Source: Actinoplanes siamensis
GTDB lineage: Bacteria; Actinomycetota; Actinomycetes; Mycobacteriales; Micromonosporaceae
Direction of reading: 5' to 3'
NCBI RefSeq assembly: GCF_016862395.1
Contig: NZ_BOMW01000037.1
Coordinates: forward strand, 62,001 to 126,000
Length of the DNA: 64,000 bases
Shown here in pieces: positions 8,173 to 16,598 of the stretch (position 1 is the stretch's first letter; each line of letters opens with the position of its first letter). The notes beneath the pieces are model-generated. The model worked only from the letters and a program-made list of their open reading frames with translations. It had not been told where the DNA came from and made no database searches. The translations under genes and the position numbers were made by a program.

Positions 8173-10101
8173 TCACGGGTGCCGCCCGAGGCGCATGGTG
8201 CACTCCGCCTGGCGCCGGCCCGGGTGACCGCCGGTCGGCAGCGCCGGGCTCTCCGCGAGCCAGCGCAGCACCGCGATCAGATCGGCGCGCGGCGACGCCG
8301 GGTCGAGCAGCGAGAGCACCGCGCCGTCCAGCGGCGGCACCGGCGCCTGCGAGATCAGCGGGTGGTTCGGCCGGTGGTCCGGCTCGTCCGGCCCGAGCAG
8401 CACCTCGGCCAGCTTCTCGCCGGGCCGCAGACCGGTGTAGACGATCTGGACGTGGCCCTCGGCGCTCTCCGCGATCCGCTTGGCCACGTCCGCGATCCGC
8501 ACCGGCTCACCCATGTCGAGCACCAGCACCTCGCCGTGGCTGTCCACCGCGCCGGCCTGGATGACCAGCCGACACGCCTCCTGCACGGTCATGAAGTACC
8601 GGGTCACGTCCGGATCGGTGACAGTGATCGGCCCGCCCGCCTCGACCTGCGCGGCGAACGCGGTGAGCACCGAGCCGCGGCTGCCGAGCACGTTGCCGAA
8701 GCGGACGCTGGTGTACGTGCCGGGCGCGGCGGCGTCGGCGGCCGCGGTGAGCCGCTCGGTGATCCGCTTGGAGTAGCCCAGCACGCTGCACGGGTCGGCG
8801 GCCTTGTCGGTGGAGATGTTGACCAGCCGGTCGACGCCGTGCCGGATCGCGGTCTGCAGGATCTGGTACGTGCCCAGGATGTTGGTCTTGAGGGCTTCCG
8901 AGGGGTGCATCTCCAGCAGCGGCAGGTGCTTGAGCGCCGCGGCGTGGAACACCACCTGCGGCTGGTGCTCGGCGAACACCTCGTTCAGCCGCTGCTGGTC
9001 GCGGATGTCGGCGACGACCAGGTTGCGGTCGTCCAGCATGCCCCGCCCGTCGATGGACAGCTGCACCGCGTGCAGGCCGGACTCGTCGCGGTCGAGCATC
9101 ACCAGGCGGGCCGGCTCGAACTGGGCGACCTGCCGGCACAGCTCGGAGCCGATCGAGCCGCCGGCCCCGGTCACCAGCACCCGGCGCCCCTGCAGGTAAC
9201 CGGCGACCGCGGCCAGATCGATGGTGATCTCCCGGCGGCCGAGCAGGTCGGCGTGGCTGACCGGGCGGATGTCCTCGACCGAGACGGTCCGGCCGAACAG
9301 CTCCACCACCGGCGGGACGACCTTGACGTCGACGTTGAGCGGCGCGGCCAGGTCGGTCAGCGACCGGATCAGCGGGGCTCCGGCGCTCGGGATGGCGATC
9401 ACCACGGCGTCGGCGTGGAAGCGCCGGACCACCTCGGCCATCGCGTGCCGGTTGCCGGCCACCGGCACGCCCATCACCTGCAGGGCGCGCTTGGTCGGGT
9501 CGTCGTCGAGCAGGGCGACCGGGACGTACGGACTGGACGGGCTGCGCAGCATGGCCCGGATCACCTGGGTCGCGCCCTCGCCGGCGCCCATCACCACGAC
9601 CCGGGTGCCGGGCTCGGGGCGCGGGCGCAGCCGCTGGTCCTGCAGCAGGCGCGCGGCGTACCGGATGCCGGCCGCGAGCACCAGCGCGAACAGGCCGGCC
9701 GCGATGATCGCCGAGCGCGGCGCCAGCCGGCCGAGCAGCGTGTCCAGCACGAACACCGCAGGTGTGGTGACCGCCGCGGTCTTGGCCAGGGCCAGGATCT
9801 CCTCGAAGCAGCCGTACGACCAGCGGCCGGTGTAGAGGCCGAACTGGATGCCGGCGGCGGTGTGCACCAGCACGGCGACCAGGGACAGCTCCATCAGCCC
9901 GGTGCCGTTCAGGTATTCCAGGTGCCCGTCGTGGCGCAGCAGGGTGGCGATCAGCAGGGCGGTGGTCAGGGCGAGGGCGTCGGCGCCGGCGCGGGCCGCC
10001 CGGCCGGGTAGGGCCGCGCGGAACCACGGCGCCGGGCCGGGCCACTCGGCGACAGCTGGGTCCGCGGCCGTCCGACCGGCCGCGGCTCGCCGTGTCTGCA
10101 T
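8173..10101 (-). CDS. FlaA1/CapD-like nucleoside-diphosphate-sugar 4,6-dehydratase, membrane-bound
   Basis: A 642-residue protein from the ATG at 10101, which follows GGGGGA. The first 130 residues hold about four membrane helices. Residues 135-270 form a first Rossmann-like domain (VVVMGAGEGATQVIRAML). The catalytic short-chain dehydrogenase domain follows, with VTGAGGSIGSELC, an FHAAALKHLPLLE segment and the active region NISTDKAADPCSVLGYSKR, where the usual catalytic Tyr-xxx-Lys appears as YSKR. The family makes 4-keto-6-deoxy sugars, commonly from UDP-GlcNAc, for polysaccharide or glycan synthesis. It is the first gene of the minus-strand polysaccharide operon. Confidence 0.92.
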   Translation of the reverse strand: MQTRRAAAGRTAADPAVAEWPGPAPWFRAALPGRAARAGADALALTTALLIATLLRHDGHLEYLNGTGLMELSLVAVLVHTAAGIQFGLYTGRWSYGCFEEILALAKTAAVTTPAVFVLDTLLGRLAPRSAIIAAGLFALVLAAGIRYAARLLQDQRLRPRPEPGTRVVVMGAGEGATQVIRAMLRSPSSPYVPVALLDDDPTKRALQVMGVPVAGNRHAMAEVVRRFHADAVVIAIPSAGAPLIRSLTDLAAPLNVDVKVVPPVVELFGRTVSVEDIRPVSHADLLGRREITIDLAAVAGYLQGRRVLVTGAGGSIGSELCRQVAQFEPARLVMLDRDESGLHAVQLSIDGRGMLDDRNLVVADIRDQQRLNEVFAEHQPQVVFHAAALKHLPLLEMHPSEALKTNILGTYQILQTAIRHGVDRLVNISTDKAADPCSVLGYSKRITERLTAAADAAAPGTYTSVRFGNVLGSRGSVLTAFAAQVEAGGPITVTDPDVTRYFMTVQEACRLVIQAGAVDSHGEVLVLDMGEPVRIADVAKRIAESAEGHVQIVYTGLRPGEKLAEVLLGPDEPDHRPNHPLISQAPVPPLDGAVLSLLDPASPRADLIAVLRWLAESPALPTGGHPGRRQAECTMRLGRHP

Positions 10102-10486
10102 GGGATTCCCCCTCGTGCGATGCCGGCGGCAACCGGCCTCGGATCCTGCGCTCGGCGTAAGAGATCTGGGTCTCGGAATCGCTTTCGGCGAGTTGCCGAG
10201 AAATTGCAAGCCATTCGCGACCTTCAGCGTTCCAGCAGCCGGGGAGTCAATTACAGTAGCAATTGTCACAGGCTACGTGAGAAGTTCTCGTGTTCCCTCC
10301 GCCGCCATTTTGGGAACGGCATTCTGGACATTGACAGCGGACATTTGGTGGAAGGTGTCACATCAATGATGAAGGATCATCATCTTAGGCATGACATCTG
10401 CGACTTACGCTTCGCTCGTCATTCCGGCACCGTTCTCGCTGAGCCGTCGCAAGCGTCCTGTCGACTATGCGACTGGGGGATCGACG
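10102..10486. promoter_or_regulatory. Divergent control region of the polysaccharide locus
   Basis: 385 bases, clearly richer in A/T than the flanking genes, lie between two divergent starts. They include an inverted repeat at 10366-10383 (ATGATGA, 4-nt spacer, TCATCAT), a weaker one at 10248-10265 (CAATT...AATTG), and a TTGACA hexamer at 10331-10336 pointing to the glycosyltransferase gene. No clear -10 partner was found, so promoters are not placed exactly. No gene is supported here. Confidence 0.55.
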
Positions 10487-11623
10487 ATGAGGGTGCTGCA
10501 CGTGATCAGCACTTCCGCGGAGGGCGGCGCCGAACACCAGCTCCGGCTGCTGCTGCACCGGCTGCCGCACGACAGCGAGGTGGTCACGCTCGCCCCGCCC
10601 GGCGCCGAGGCCCGGGCCATCGCGGCCGACGGGATTCCGGTGCACGAGCTGAACAGCGACCGCGACACCGACCTCGCGGCGATCGTACGGCTGCGCCGCC
10701 TGATCCGCCGCGGCCGGTACGACCTGGTGCACACCCACCTCTACCGCGCGTGCGTGCAGGGCCGGATCGCCGCGCGGCTGGCCGGCGTCCCGCACGTGGT
10801 CGCCACCGAACACCACCTGGGCCGGCCCGGCGCCACCCGGCTCGGACCGCTCTACCTGCTCAGCGAACGGTTCGGGGAGATGACGATAGCGGCCACCGCG
10901 GCTATCGCCGAACGGCTGCGCGCCCGGGGCGTCCCGGCCGAGCGGATCGCCACCATCCCACGGGCCATCGACCCGGCCGAGTACCGCTTCGACCCCACGC
11001 TGCGGGCGGCGGCCCGGGCCCGGCTCGGAGTGGCCGACGACGTGCCGGTGATCGGGACGATCGGGCGGCTCACTCCGGCCAAACGCTTCGACCTGCTGAT
11101 CCGCGCCGTAGCCGAGGTGCCGGGCGCGGTCCTGCTGCTGGCCGGCGACGGCCCGGCCCGGCCCGCCCTGGAACAGCTGGCGATCATCGAGGGCGTCGCC
11201 GGCCGGGTGCTGTTCGCCGGCACGGTCCGCCACCCGCGCGAGATGCTCTGCGCGATGGACGTCTTCGCCTCATCCGACCGGCACACCTGGGGGCTCGCGG
11301 TGCTCGAGGCGATCGCCGCCGGGCTGCCCGCGGTCTACGCCACGTGCCCGCCGCTGGAGGAGCGCTCCGCCGCCCGGACACCGGTCCGCGGCACGCACCG
11401 GCTCTCCCCGCACGACCCGGAGTCGCTGCCGCGGGCGCTGCGCGCGGAGGTGCTCTGCCTCCGGGAGCGGCACGGCGCGCGGTTGCCGGCCCGCACGGCC
11501 GGGCTGCGCTACGACGCCGACCACCTGGCCGCCGCGGTGAGCCGGCTCTACGAGCGGCTCAGCCTGACCGAACCGTGGCCGGGCTGCCCGACACCGCACG
11601 GCGGACGCGCGCGGAACGCATGA
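10487..11623 (+). CDS. Glycosyltransferase (GT4-like, GT-B fold)
   Basis: A 378-residue protein. I take the ATG at 10487 because the family's N terminus, RVLHVISTSAEGGAE with its donor-side glycine loop, begins right there; the 32 in-frame codons upstream look non-coding. The middle has the second-domain start VIGTIGRLTPAKRFDLLIRA, and the C-terminal half has LAGDGPARPALE. The nucleotide-sugar site (usually EGFG followed by E) is changed to SDRHTWGLAVLEAIAAGLP, which still has the conserved Glu. It should transfer a sugar in exopolysaccharide assembly. The 3' end overlaps the convergent VanZ-like gene by 65 bases. Confidence 0.88.
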   Translation: MRVLHVISTSAEGGAEHQLRLLLHRLPHDSEVVTLAPPGAEARAIAADGIPVHELNSDRDTDLAAIVRLRRLIRRGRYDLVHTHLYRACVQGRIAARLAGVPHVVATEHHLGRPGATRLGPLYLLSERFGEMTIAATAAIAERLRARGVPAERIATIPRAIDPAEYRFDPTLRAAARARLGVADDVPVIGTIGRLTPAKRFDLLIRAVAEVPGAVLLLAGDGPARPALEQLAIIEGVAGRVLFAGTVRHPREMLCAMDVFASSDRHTWGLAVLEAIAAGLPAVYATCPPLEERSAARTPVRGTHRLSPHDPESLPRALRAEVLCLRERHGARLPARTAGLRYDADHLAAAVSRLYERLSLTEPWPGCPTPHGGRARNA

Positions 11624-12119
11624 GCCACTGCCACCCGACGTAGCCGAAGATCGTGCCGATCGTGTTCGACAGCAGATCGTTGACGTCCGCCCAGCGGTTG
11701 CCGTGCACGGTCACGATCATCACCAGCTGGGTGATCTCGATGGTCAGGCTGAGCAGGAAACCGATCCGGACCACCCGCAGCCGCTGGTCGATCCCGAAGT
11801 TCAGGTGCAGCAGCGCGGCCAGCGGCAGCGTCATCATGGTGTTGAGCACGAAGTCCCGGCGGCGCATGCTGAGCGTCGGCACCAGCAGGATGCGGTACGT
11901 CTGGGCGGGCCCCGCGTCGGGACCCCAGGCCAGGTGCGCGGGCAGCATCGTCGCGCCGAGCACCGCCACCGCGTACCAGCAGAGGGCCCAGGCCGCGAGC
12001 AGCCGCCTGGCGGTCAGCTCGCCGCGGCGCCGCAGCCAGAGCCAGGACAGCAGCATGAGGATGCCGCCCAGGGGCAACAGCACCGGCAGGGCCGGCACCA
12101 CGAAGTGTTCAACGCGCAT
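11559..12119 (-). CDS. VanZ-like membrane protein
   Basis: A 186-residue protein with four to five membrane helices. The VanZ pattern shows in NTMMTLPLAALLHLNF, the acidic segment LTIEITQLVM and the following RWADVNDLLSNTIGTIFGYVGW. VanZ-like proteins raise teicoplanin tolerance in some bacteria, but most are of unknown role and often sit beside cell-surface polysaccharide genes, as here. The gene runs toward the glycosyltransferase and shares its last 65 bases with it on the other strand. Confidence 0.88.
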   Translation of the reverse strand: MRVEHFVVPALPVLLPLGGILMLLSWLWLRRRGELTARRLLAAWALCWYAVAVLGATMLPAHLAWGPDAGPAQTYRILLVPTLSMRRRDFVLNTMMTLPLAALLHLNFGIDQRLRVVRIGFLLSLTIEITQLVMIVTVHGNRWADVNDLLSNTIGTIFGYVGWQWLMRSARVRRAVSGSPATVRSG

Positions 12120-12197
12120 CGGAACCCACGCTACGCGACCCGGTCATGGCCTCCCGGGCTCTTCGGAACGACGCCGTCCGGGCGTCAGCCGCGGTCT

Positions 12198-12803
12198 TCA
12201 GCGGAGCCAACCCTCTTTGCGGGCGATGCGGATGGCGTCGAGGCGGTTACGGGCGCCGGTCTTGGCGATCACCGCGGATAGATAATTCCGCACGGTGCCG
12301 CCGGAGAGATAAAGGCGGCCGGCGATCTCCTTCACCGACTCGCCCTCCGCCGCCAGGCCCAGCACTTCCAGCTCCCTGGTACTCAACCCGCGATCGGTGT
12401 TCAGCGACGCCGCCTGCAATATCGGCGACACCACCCGCTCCCCCGCCGCCAGCCGCCGCACCGAATCCGCCAGCGACGACGCCGCGGCGCTCTTGAGGAG
12501 GAAGTTCATCCCCCCGTTCCACCGGCGGGGCGGCAGCATGCCCCGCTTCGACGGGTCGCACAGCAGCAGCGTCGCGCAGGACGGGATCGCGGTGTGCAAC
12601 TCGTCGGCGACCGGCAGCACCTGACTCACCATGTACTCCGTGTCGATCACGATCACCGCGGGCCAGAGCTGCGCCGCGCGGGGCGCCAGCTCACCGTTGA
12701 AGGGCAGGGTGGTGACGTAATGCATGTCGGGTTCCGTCTCCAGGAACGTGCGCACCGGGACACCGAAGTAACCCTCGTCTCTCACCACCACGACCCGGAT
12801 CAT
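12198..12803 (-). CDS. NarL/LuxR-type response regulator
   Basis: A 201-residue regulator. The ATG at 12803 has GAGGG nine bases upstream; a GTG three codons earlier is also possible. The N-terminal receiver has an acidic pair (RDE, residues 8-10), a candidate phospho-acceptor Asp in VIVIDTEYM and a Lys in FLLKSA. The usual Thr/Ser position is altered (LLLCDP), so phosphorylation may be atypical. The C-terminal 60 residues are a clear LuxR helix-turn-helix (LSTRELEVLGLAAEGESVKE, then TVRNYLSAVIAKTGARNRLDAI). No sensor kinase is adjacent, making it an orphan. Confidence 0.9.
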   Translation of the reverse strand: MIRVVVVRDEGYFGVPVRTFLETEPDMHYVTTLPFNGELAPRAAQLWPAVIVIDTEYMVSQVLPVADELHTAIPSCATLLLCDPSKRGMLPPRRWNGGMNFLLKSAAASSLADSVRRLAAGERVVSPILQAASLNTDRGLSTRELEVLGLAAEGESVKEIAGRLYLSGGTVRNYLSAVIAKTGARNRLDAIRIARKEGWLR

Positions 12804-13793
12804 CAACACCACCCTCGTCGATGGGCGCAGGCCCGCGGCCCGCGCCAGACCCCGTCTGGAACGCTCGACGCACTAATTCTCGGAGACTCGCGGTTCATTC
12901 TGCGAGTGCTGCACGAGTCGATCCGATAAAGATCTCCAACGGTACGGCCCGGCGCAGGTCAAAACATTTTCGTGCCACAACCGCCGACACGGCCACACAC
13001 ATAAAGTAACCGCCGGAAACGCTGCGTGCACGTTCTGTCGGCCGTTCGACGGAGTCAAGTCCACCAGATCAACGAATCCCCAGCCCAGAACGTGCGCAGC
13101 AGTCCGTGGGCACCCATCAGAAATCATCATCAAAACCGCACAAACTCACCATACCGGACAGTCATCCCCTCATTTTCACTCCCCCACGATCACGCCCGAC
13201 ATCGTCAACGCCCGCTCGACAGCCAGAAATCGATCACCACAAGACCGTTTCCGAATATCGAATGGATCGCCCTCCCTGATCCCCCGAACCCGGAACAACC
13301 CCATCCATGCCTCACCACCGGCCACCCGCGTCCGGCTGGCATCCAGAGGCCCCCGAGATCACACCTATTGCCACCGGCCGCCTCACCCGGCCGCACGCGG
13401 CGCCCAAGGCGCGTGGCGTGGCGGGAGCGAATGTCGCCGGGCCGCGCGGCACGGTGCACAGCGGGCGGCGCGACAGCACGGCACACAGCGGGCGCGGGCG
13501 CCTGGCAGCGCACGCCGGGCGCCCGACAGCGCGCCGCCCGTGACGGGAGCGCAGGCGGCGGGACGGGAGCGCAGGCGGCGTGACGGGAGCGCAGGCGGCG
13601 GGACGGTCCGCGACGGGCGCGGGCCACATGACGGGAACGCGGGCGGCACGCGGAGGCGGCGAGGGGGGACACGACGCTACGGGGACGGTGTTCCACCGGG
13701 ACGGTGAGGTGGGGGGACTGATGGACAGAGCGCGCGGAAACGGCGCAGGCGCCCCCGGCAGAACCGGGAGCGCCTGCAGCGAACCGAAAAACC
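12804..13793. other. Long non-coding stretch
   Basis: About 990 bases without a supported gene. The first half (12850-13330) is visibly richer in A/T and must include the promoter of the LuxR-type gene. The second half is GC-rich and repetitive, including a 20-bp tandem repeat at 13541-13606. Open frames here have no ribosome sites and no recognisable protein features. No hairpin clear enough to call was found. Confidence 0.5.
13541..13606. repeat. 20-bp tandem repeat, 3.3 copies
   Basis: The unit TGACGGGAGCGCAGGCGGCG occurs at 13541, 13561 and 13581, followed by the first 6 bases of a fourth. Copies differ only by T/G at the first base. There is no spacer between copies, so it is not a CRISPR array. 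Confidence 0.9.
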
Positions 13794-15362
13794 TCAGTGC
13801 ATGACGATCGGCGCCGGCGCGGCGCCCTCCTGCGACGTGGCGGAGCGCTGGGCCCGGCGCGGCAGGAAGAAGGCCGGGATCAGCGTCATCAGCGTGAGAA
13901 CGAAGCCGACCCAGAACGTCGTCGCGAACGAGTCGGCGACGAACTGCAGGCCGCGGTGCAGCAGGTCCGGCGGGATCTGCTGGGCGAGGGCCGGGTTCTG
14001 CTGGGCGCCGATCGCCGCGCCCGCCTCGGTGACCGCGCTGCCGTCCGGGGCCTTGGCGCCGGGGATGACCGCGGAGTCGTTGAGCTGGTTGGTCAGGATC
14101 ACCGACATCATCGCGGTGCCGACCGAGCCGGCGATCTGCTGCAGGATGTTGAGCAGCGTGGAGCCCCGCGCCACCTCGTGGTTCGTCAGCGTCTTCAGCG
14201 CCGAGGTCATGATCGGCATCATGGTGCCGCCCATGCCCAGACCCATCACGAACAGCGAACCGCACAGCAGCACGTACGACGTGTCCGTCCCGACCTGGGT
14301 GAACGTGAAGAACCCGGCCGCGATCAGGAGCAGCGCGAACGGGACCGTGCGCCCCACCGGCACCTTGTCGGCCAGCATGCCGGCGATCGGCATGGTGACC
14401 ATGGCGCCGATGCCCTGCGGGGCCATCAGCAGCCCGGCGTCGAGCGTCGACTCACCGCGCACCTGCAGGAAGTAGCTCGGGAAGAGCAGTCCGGCGCCCA
14501 TGAAGGCGACGGTGAAGACCGCCAGCGTGATCGTCGCGACGGTCAGGTTGCGGTTGCGCAGCAGCCGCAGGTCGAGCAGCGGGTGCGCGGGCTTGAACGA
14601 GTAGAACACGAACCCGATCACCAGCAGTCCGCCGAGCAGCATCGGCAGCCACACCTTGGTGGCGCCGAACCGGCCCTCCTCGGGCAGGGAGGACACTCCG
14701 TACAGGAAGGCGGCGAGACCCGGGGAGAGCATCAGCATGCCGAGGAAGTCGAACGACTCGGACGGCTCGGGGTTGTCCCTCTCCAGCGCCCACCACGCGT
14801 AGACCAGCGCGATCGCGCCGATCGGCAGGTTGATCAGGAAGATCCAGTGCCAGCTGGCCACGTCGATCAGCCAGCCGCCGAGGATGGGGCCGCCGATCGG
14901 GCCGAGCAGCATCGGGATGCCGAGCACGGCCATCAGCCGGCCGATGCGCTCCGGACCGGCCGCCCGCGTCATGATCGTCATGCCGAGCGGCATCAGCATG
15001 CCGCCGCCCAGGCCCTGCAGCACCCGGTAGCCGACGAGCTGGCCGACGTTGTCGGCGGTGGAGCAGAGCACCGACCCGATGGTGAACAGCAGCAGCGCGG
15101 TCATGTAGAGCCGCTTGGTGCCGAACCGGTCGGCCGCCCAGCCGGTCATCGGGATGACCGTGGCCAGGGCCAGCGTGTAACCGGTCATGGTCCACGCGAC
15201 CTGCGCGTAGGTCGCGCCGAACTCGGACTGGAAGGTGGGCAGCGCGACGCTGACCACGGTGACGTCGAGGATCGACATGATCGCGCCGAGAACCACGACG
15301 CCGGCGATCTTGAGAACGGCGGCGTCCAGCTTCGCCGGCGCAGCCTCTGCTTGACTGGTCAA
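13794..15362 (-). CDS. DHA2-family (EmrB/QacA-type) multidrug MFS exporter
   Basis: A 522-residue protein with about 14 helices. The first helix has the DHA2 signature VVLGAIMSILDVTVVSVALP; later come GYTLALATVIPMTGWAADRFG (motif A) and VLGIPMLLGPIGGPILGG (motif C), typical of proton-coupled drug exporters. I chose a TTG start at 15362 because GGAG lies 6 bases upstream and the family begins right there. An ATG at 15413 would add 17 residues but has no ribosome site. A TAGGCT hexamer (15455-15460, minus strand) could be a -10 element. No regulator gene is next to it. Confidence 0.9.
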   Translation of the reverse strand: MTSQAEAAPAKLDAAVLKIAGVVVLGAIMSILDVTVVSVALPTFQSEFGATYAQVAWTMTGYTLALATVIPMTGWAADRFGTKRLYMTALLLFTIGSVLCSTADNVGQLVGYRVLQGLGGGMLMPLGMTIMTRAAGPERIGRLMAVLGIPMLLGPIGGPILGGWLIDVASWHWIFLINLPIGAIALVYAWWALERDNPEPSESFDFLGMLMLSPGLAAFLYGVSSLPEEGRFGATKVWLPMLLGGLLVIGFVFYSFKPAHPLLDLRLLRNRNLTVATITLAVFTVAFMGAGLLFPSYFLQVRGESTLDAGLLMAPQGIGAMVTMPIAGMLADKVPVGRTVPFALLLIAAGFFTFTQVGTDTSYVLLCGSLFVMGLGMGGTMMPIMTSALKTLTNHEVARGSTLLNILQQIAGSVGTAMMSVILTNQLNDSAVIPGAKAPDGSAVTEAGAAIGAQQNPALAQQIPPDLLHRGLQFVADSFATTFWVGFVLTLMTLIPAFFLPRRAQRSATSQEGAAPAPIVMH

Positions 15363-15827
15363 AAGAAACTCCAAACGCCGCGTGGGCGCACGCGGCGGAT
15401 CGTCCGGACTCATCCGGCGGGAGCAGCCCCCTGACCCGCCGTGTCTCGCGCAGGAGCCTAGCGGGCGTACTCCGTGCTCACCGCCCATTTATCCGGCTCC
15501 CGACTGTGTCCCTCCCCACTGATCGGGCGTTTCGGCCACACGGGACGAGAACAGCACACCGAGCCCGTCGACGGCCCCGTGCCCGGCGGCCGGCGTGAGC
15601 AGACCGCCGCCGAGCGCCCGCAGCGCGCCCAGCGCCACGCCGGCGCCGATCGCGTCGGTCCACGGCCGTTCCGGCGCCGGTGGTCGATGGCGCCGGACGG
15701 CCGGGAGCCCGGTCGCAGACCCCGGTGTCGATCGGGCGGACCACCCTGATGAGGAGCGGCCGGGCAGCCGGCCCGTCCGCGGTGATCCACGGTGGACGGC
15801 ATCGGCCGGTTCTCCTGGAGACGTGCG

Positions 15828-15902
15828 TACCCGGAGCGCGATTCGAACGCGCACTGCCACCGTTCTGAGCGGTGTGCCTCCTGCCTGTTGGGCTACCCGG
15901 GC
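15828..15902 (-). tRNA. tRNA-like gene, anticodon CAG (Leu codon CUG), short variable loop
   Basis: 75 nt fold into a full cloverleaf. The acceptor is GCCCGGG paired with TCCGGGT, with G-U pairs at both ends, and the discriminator base is A. The D stem is GCC/GGC with a GG-containing loop. The anticodon stem CACCG/CGGTG encloses CTCAGAA, and the T arm GCGCG/CGCGC encloses TTCGAAT. The anticodon reads CAG. The oddity is the 5-nt variable loop: bacterial leucine tRNAs are class II with a long variable arm. No CCA is encoded. It may be an unusual minor tRNA, a tRNA with another identity, or a relic. Confidence 0.65.
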
Positions 15903-15976
15903 GTGGTCCCCGCGGCGGGACGGGGAGCCGGCGGCCGGCACGAAGGTGCCATCCACTGTGGATTTGTCGAAAGACG

Positions 15977-16048
15977 CACGGGCGGCAGGATTCGAACCCG
16001 CACCTGACAGATGTGGAGGCTGCCGCTCTGCGGTTGAGCTACACCCGT
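15977..16048 (-). tRNA. tRNA-like gene, anticodon CCA (Trp), imperfect
   Basis: 72 nt fold as acceptor ACGGGTG/CGCCCGT with discriminator G (as in tRNA-Trp), D stem GCTC/GAGC, and T arm GCGGG/CCTGC around TTCGAAT. The anticodon loop is CTCCACA, giving CCA. The anticodon stem GCAGC/TCTGT has a C-T mismatch next to the loop and a terminal G-U pair, and the D loop (AACCGCA) lacks the usual GG. No CCA end is encoded. It lies 74 bases from the other tRNA-like gene on the same strand. It could be an extra, poorly functional tRNA-Trp or a pseudogene. Confidence 0.6.
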
Positions 16049-16352
16049 GGGAAAAGAAGAACCGCCCGGTCCCGGCTCGGGAGGGCGGCTGATCGACGCT
16101 AGCCGGACTGCTAGCCTCGCCACCGCCTCGAAGCCGTCAGCGACTCCGGAAGGGTCAGACCGGATCGCGTCAGGGGCCCCTCGCCACGCGGCATCAGCCG
16201 CCGCGTCCCGGTCGAGGCCTGCCACCGCATGATCGCTTCTCCTTCGTGATCGGGGCCTTCCGGGCCCCGGCTCGCTCGTGCCGATCACGTTAGGTCCCCT
16301 TTGCGGGGAGCGGCAACGCATTTACGACACGGCTTCGGGTATACGGCCGGGC

Positions 16353-16550
16353 ATGAGCGATCTTGAACCCGAGGGCTTCGCCGAGTTCGTGACCACCGAC
16401 GGACCCGGGTCGGCGGACGCCGGCGAGCAGGGGTCCGGCGACGCCGGCCGGCCGGAACCCGACGAGCCCGAGCTGCGTGGGCGGCCCGAGCCGGTGAACG
16501 ATCTCATCCAGCGCTCCGCGGAGGAGCCGGACGAGGAAACCTACCGATAG
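16353..16550 (+). CDS. Small acidic protein, unknown function
   Basis: A 65-residue protein starting at the ATG at 16353, with no strong ribosome site. It is rich in Glu, Asp, Pro and Gly, with no membrane segment and no motif I recognise. Codon use (G/C in third positions) supports coding. It ends right before a strong hairpin terminator shared with the convergent MFS gene. Short acidic proteins of this kind are common in actinomycetes and mostly uncharacterised. Confidence 0.5.
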   Translation: MSDLEPEGFAEFVTTDGPGSADAGEQGSGDAGRPEPDEPELRGRPEPVNDLIQRSAEEPDEETYR

Positions 16551-16554
16551 GGCG

Positions 16555-16586
16555 ACGCCGGGCCCCGCTCAGCCGGGGCCCGGCGT
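16555..16586. terminator. Bidirectional hairpin terminator
   Basis: A perfect 12-bp stem (ACGCCGGGCCCC, 16555-16566, with 16575-16586) and 8-nt loop lie between the stops of two convergent genes. Confidence 0.75.
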
Positions 16587-16598
16587 GCCGCCGTCGTC

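Noticed and set aside
8089..10011. A 640-codon plus-strand frame over the dehydratase gene
   Set aside because: Antisense artefact with Arg/Asp/His/Gly-rich composition; the minus-strand frame has all the family motifs.
12873..13133. An 86-codon minus-strand frame in the gene-free stretch
   Set aside because: No ribosome site, atypical third-position composition and no recognisable feature.
13541..13606. Short repeats as a possible CRISPR array
   Set aside because: The copies are contiguous without spacers and no cas gene is nearby.
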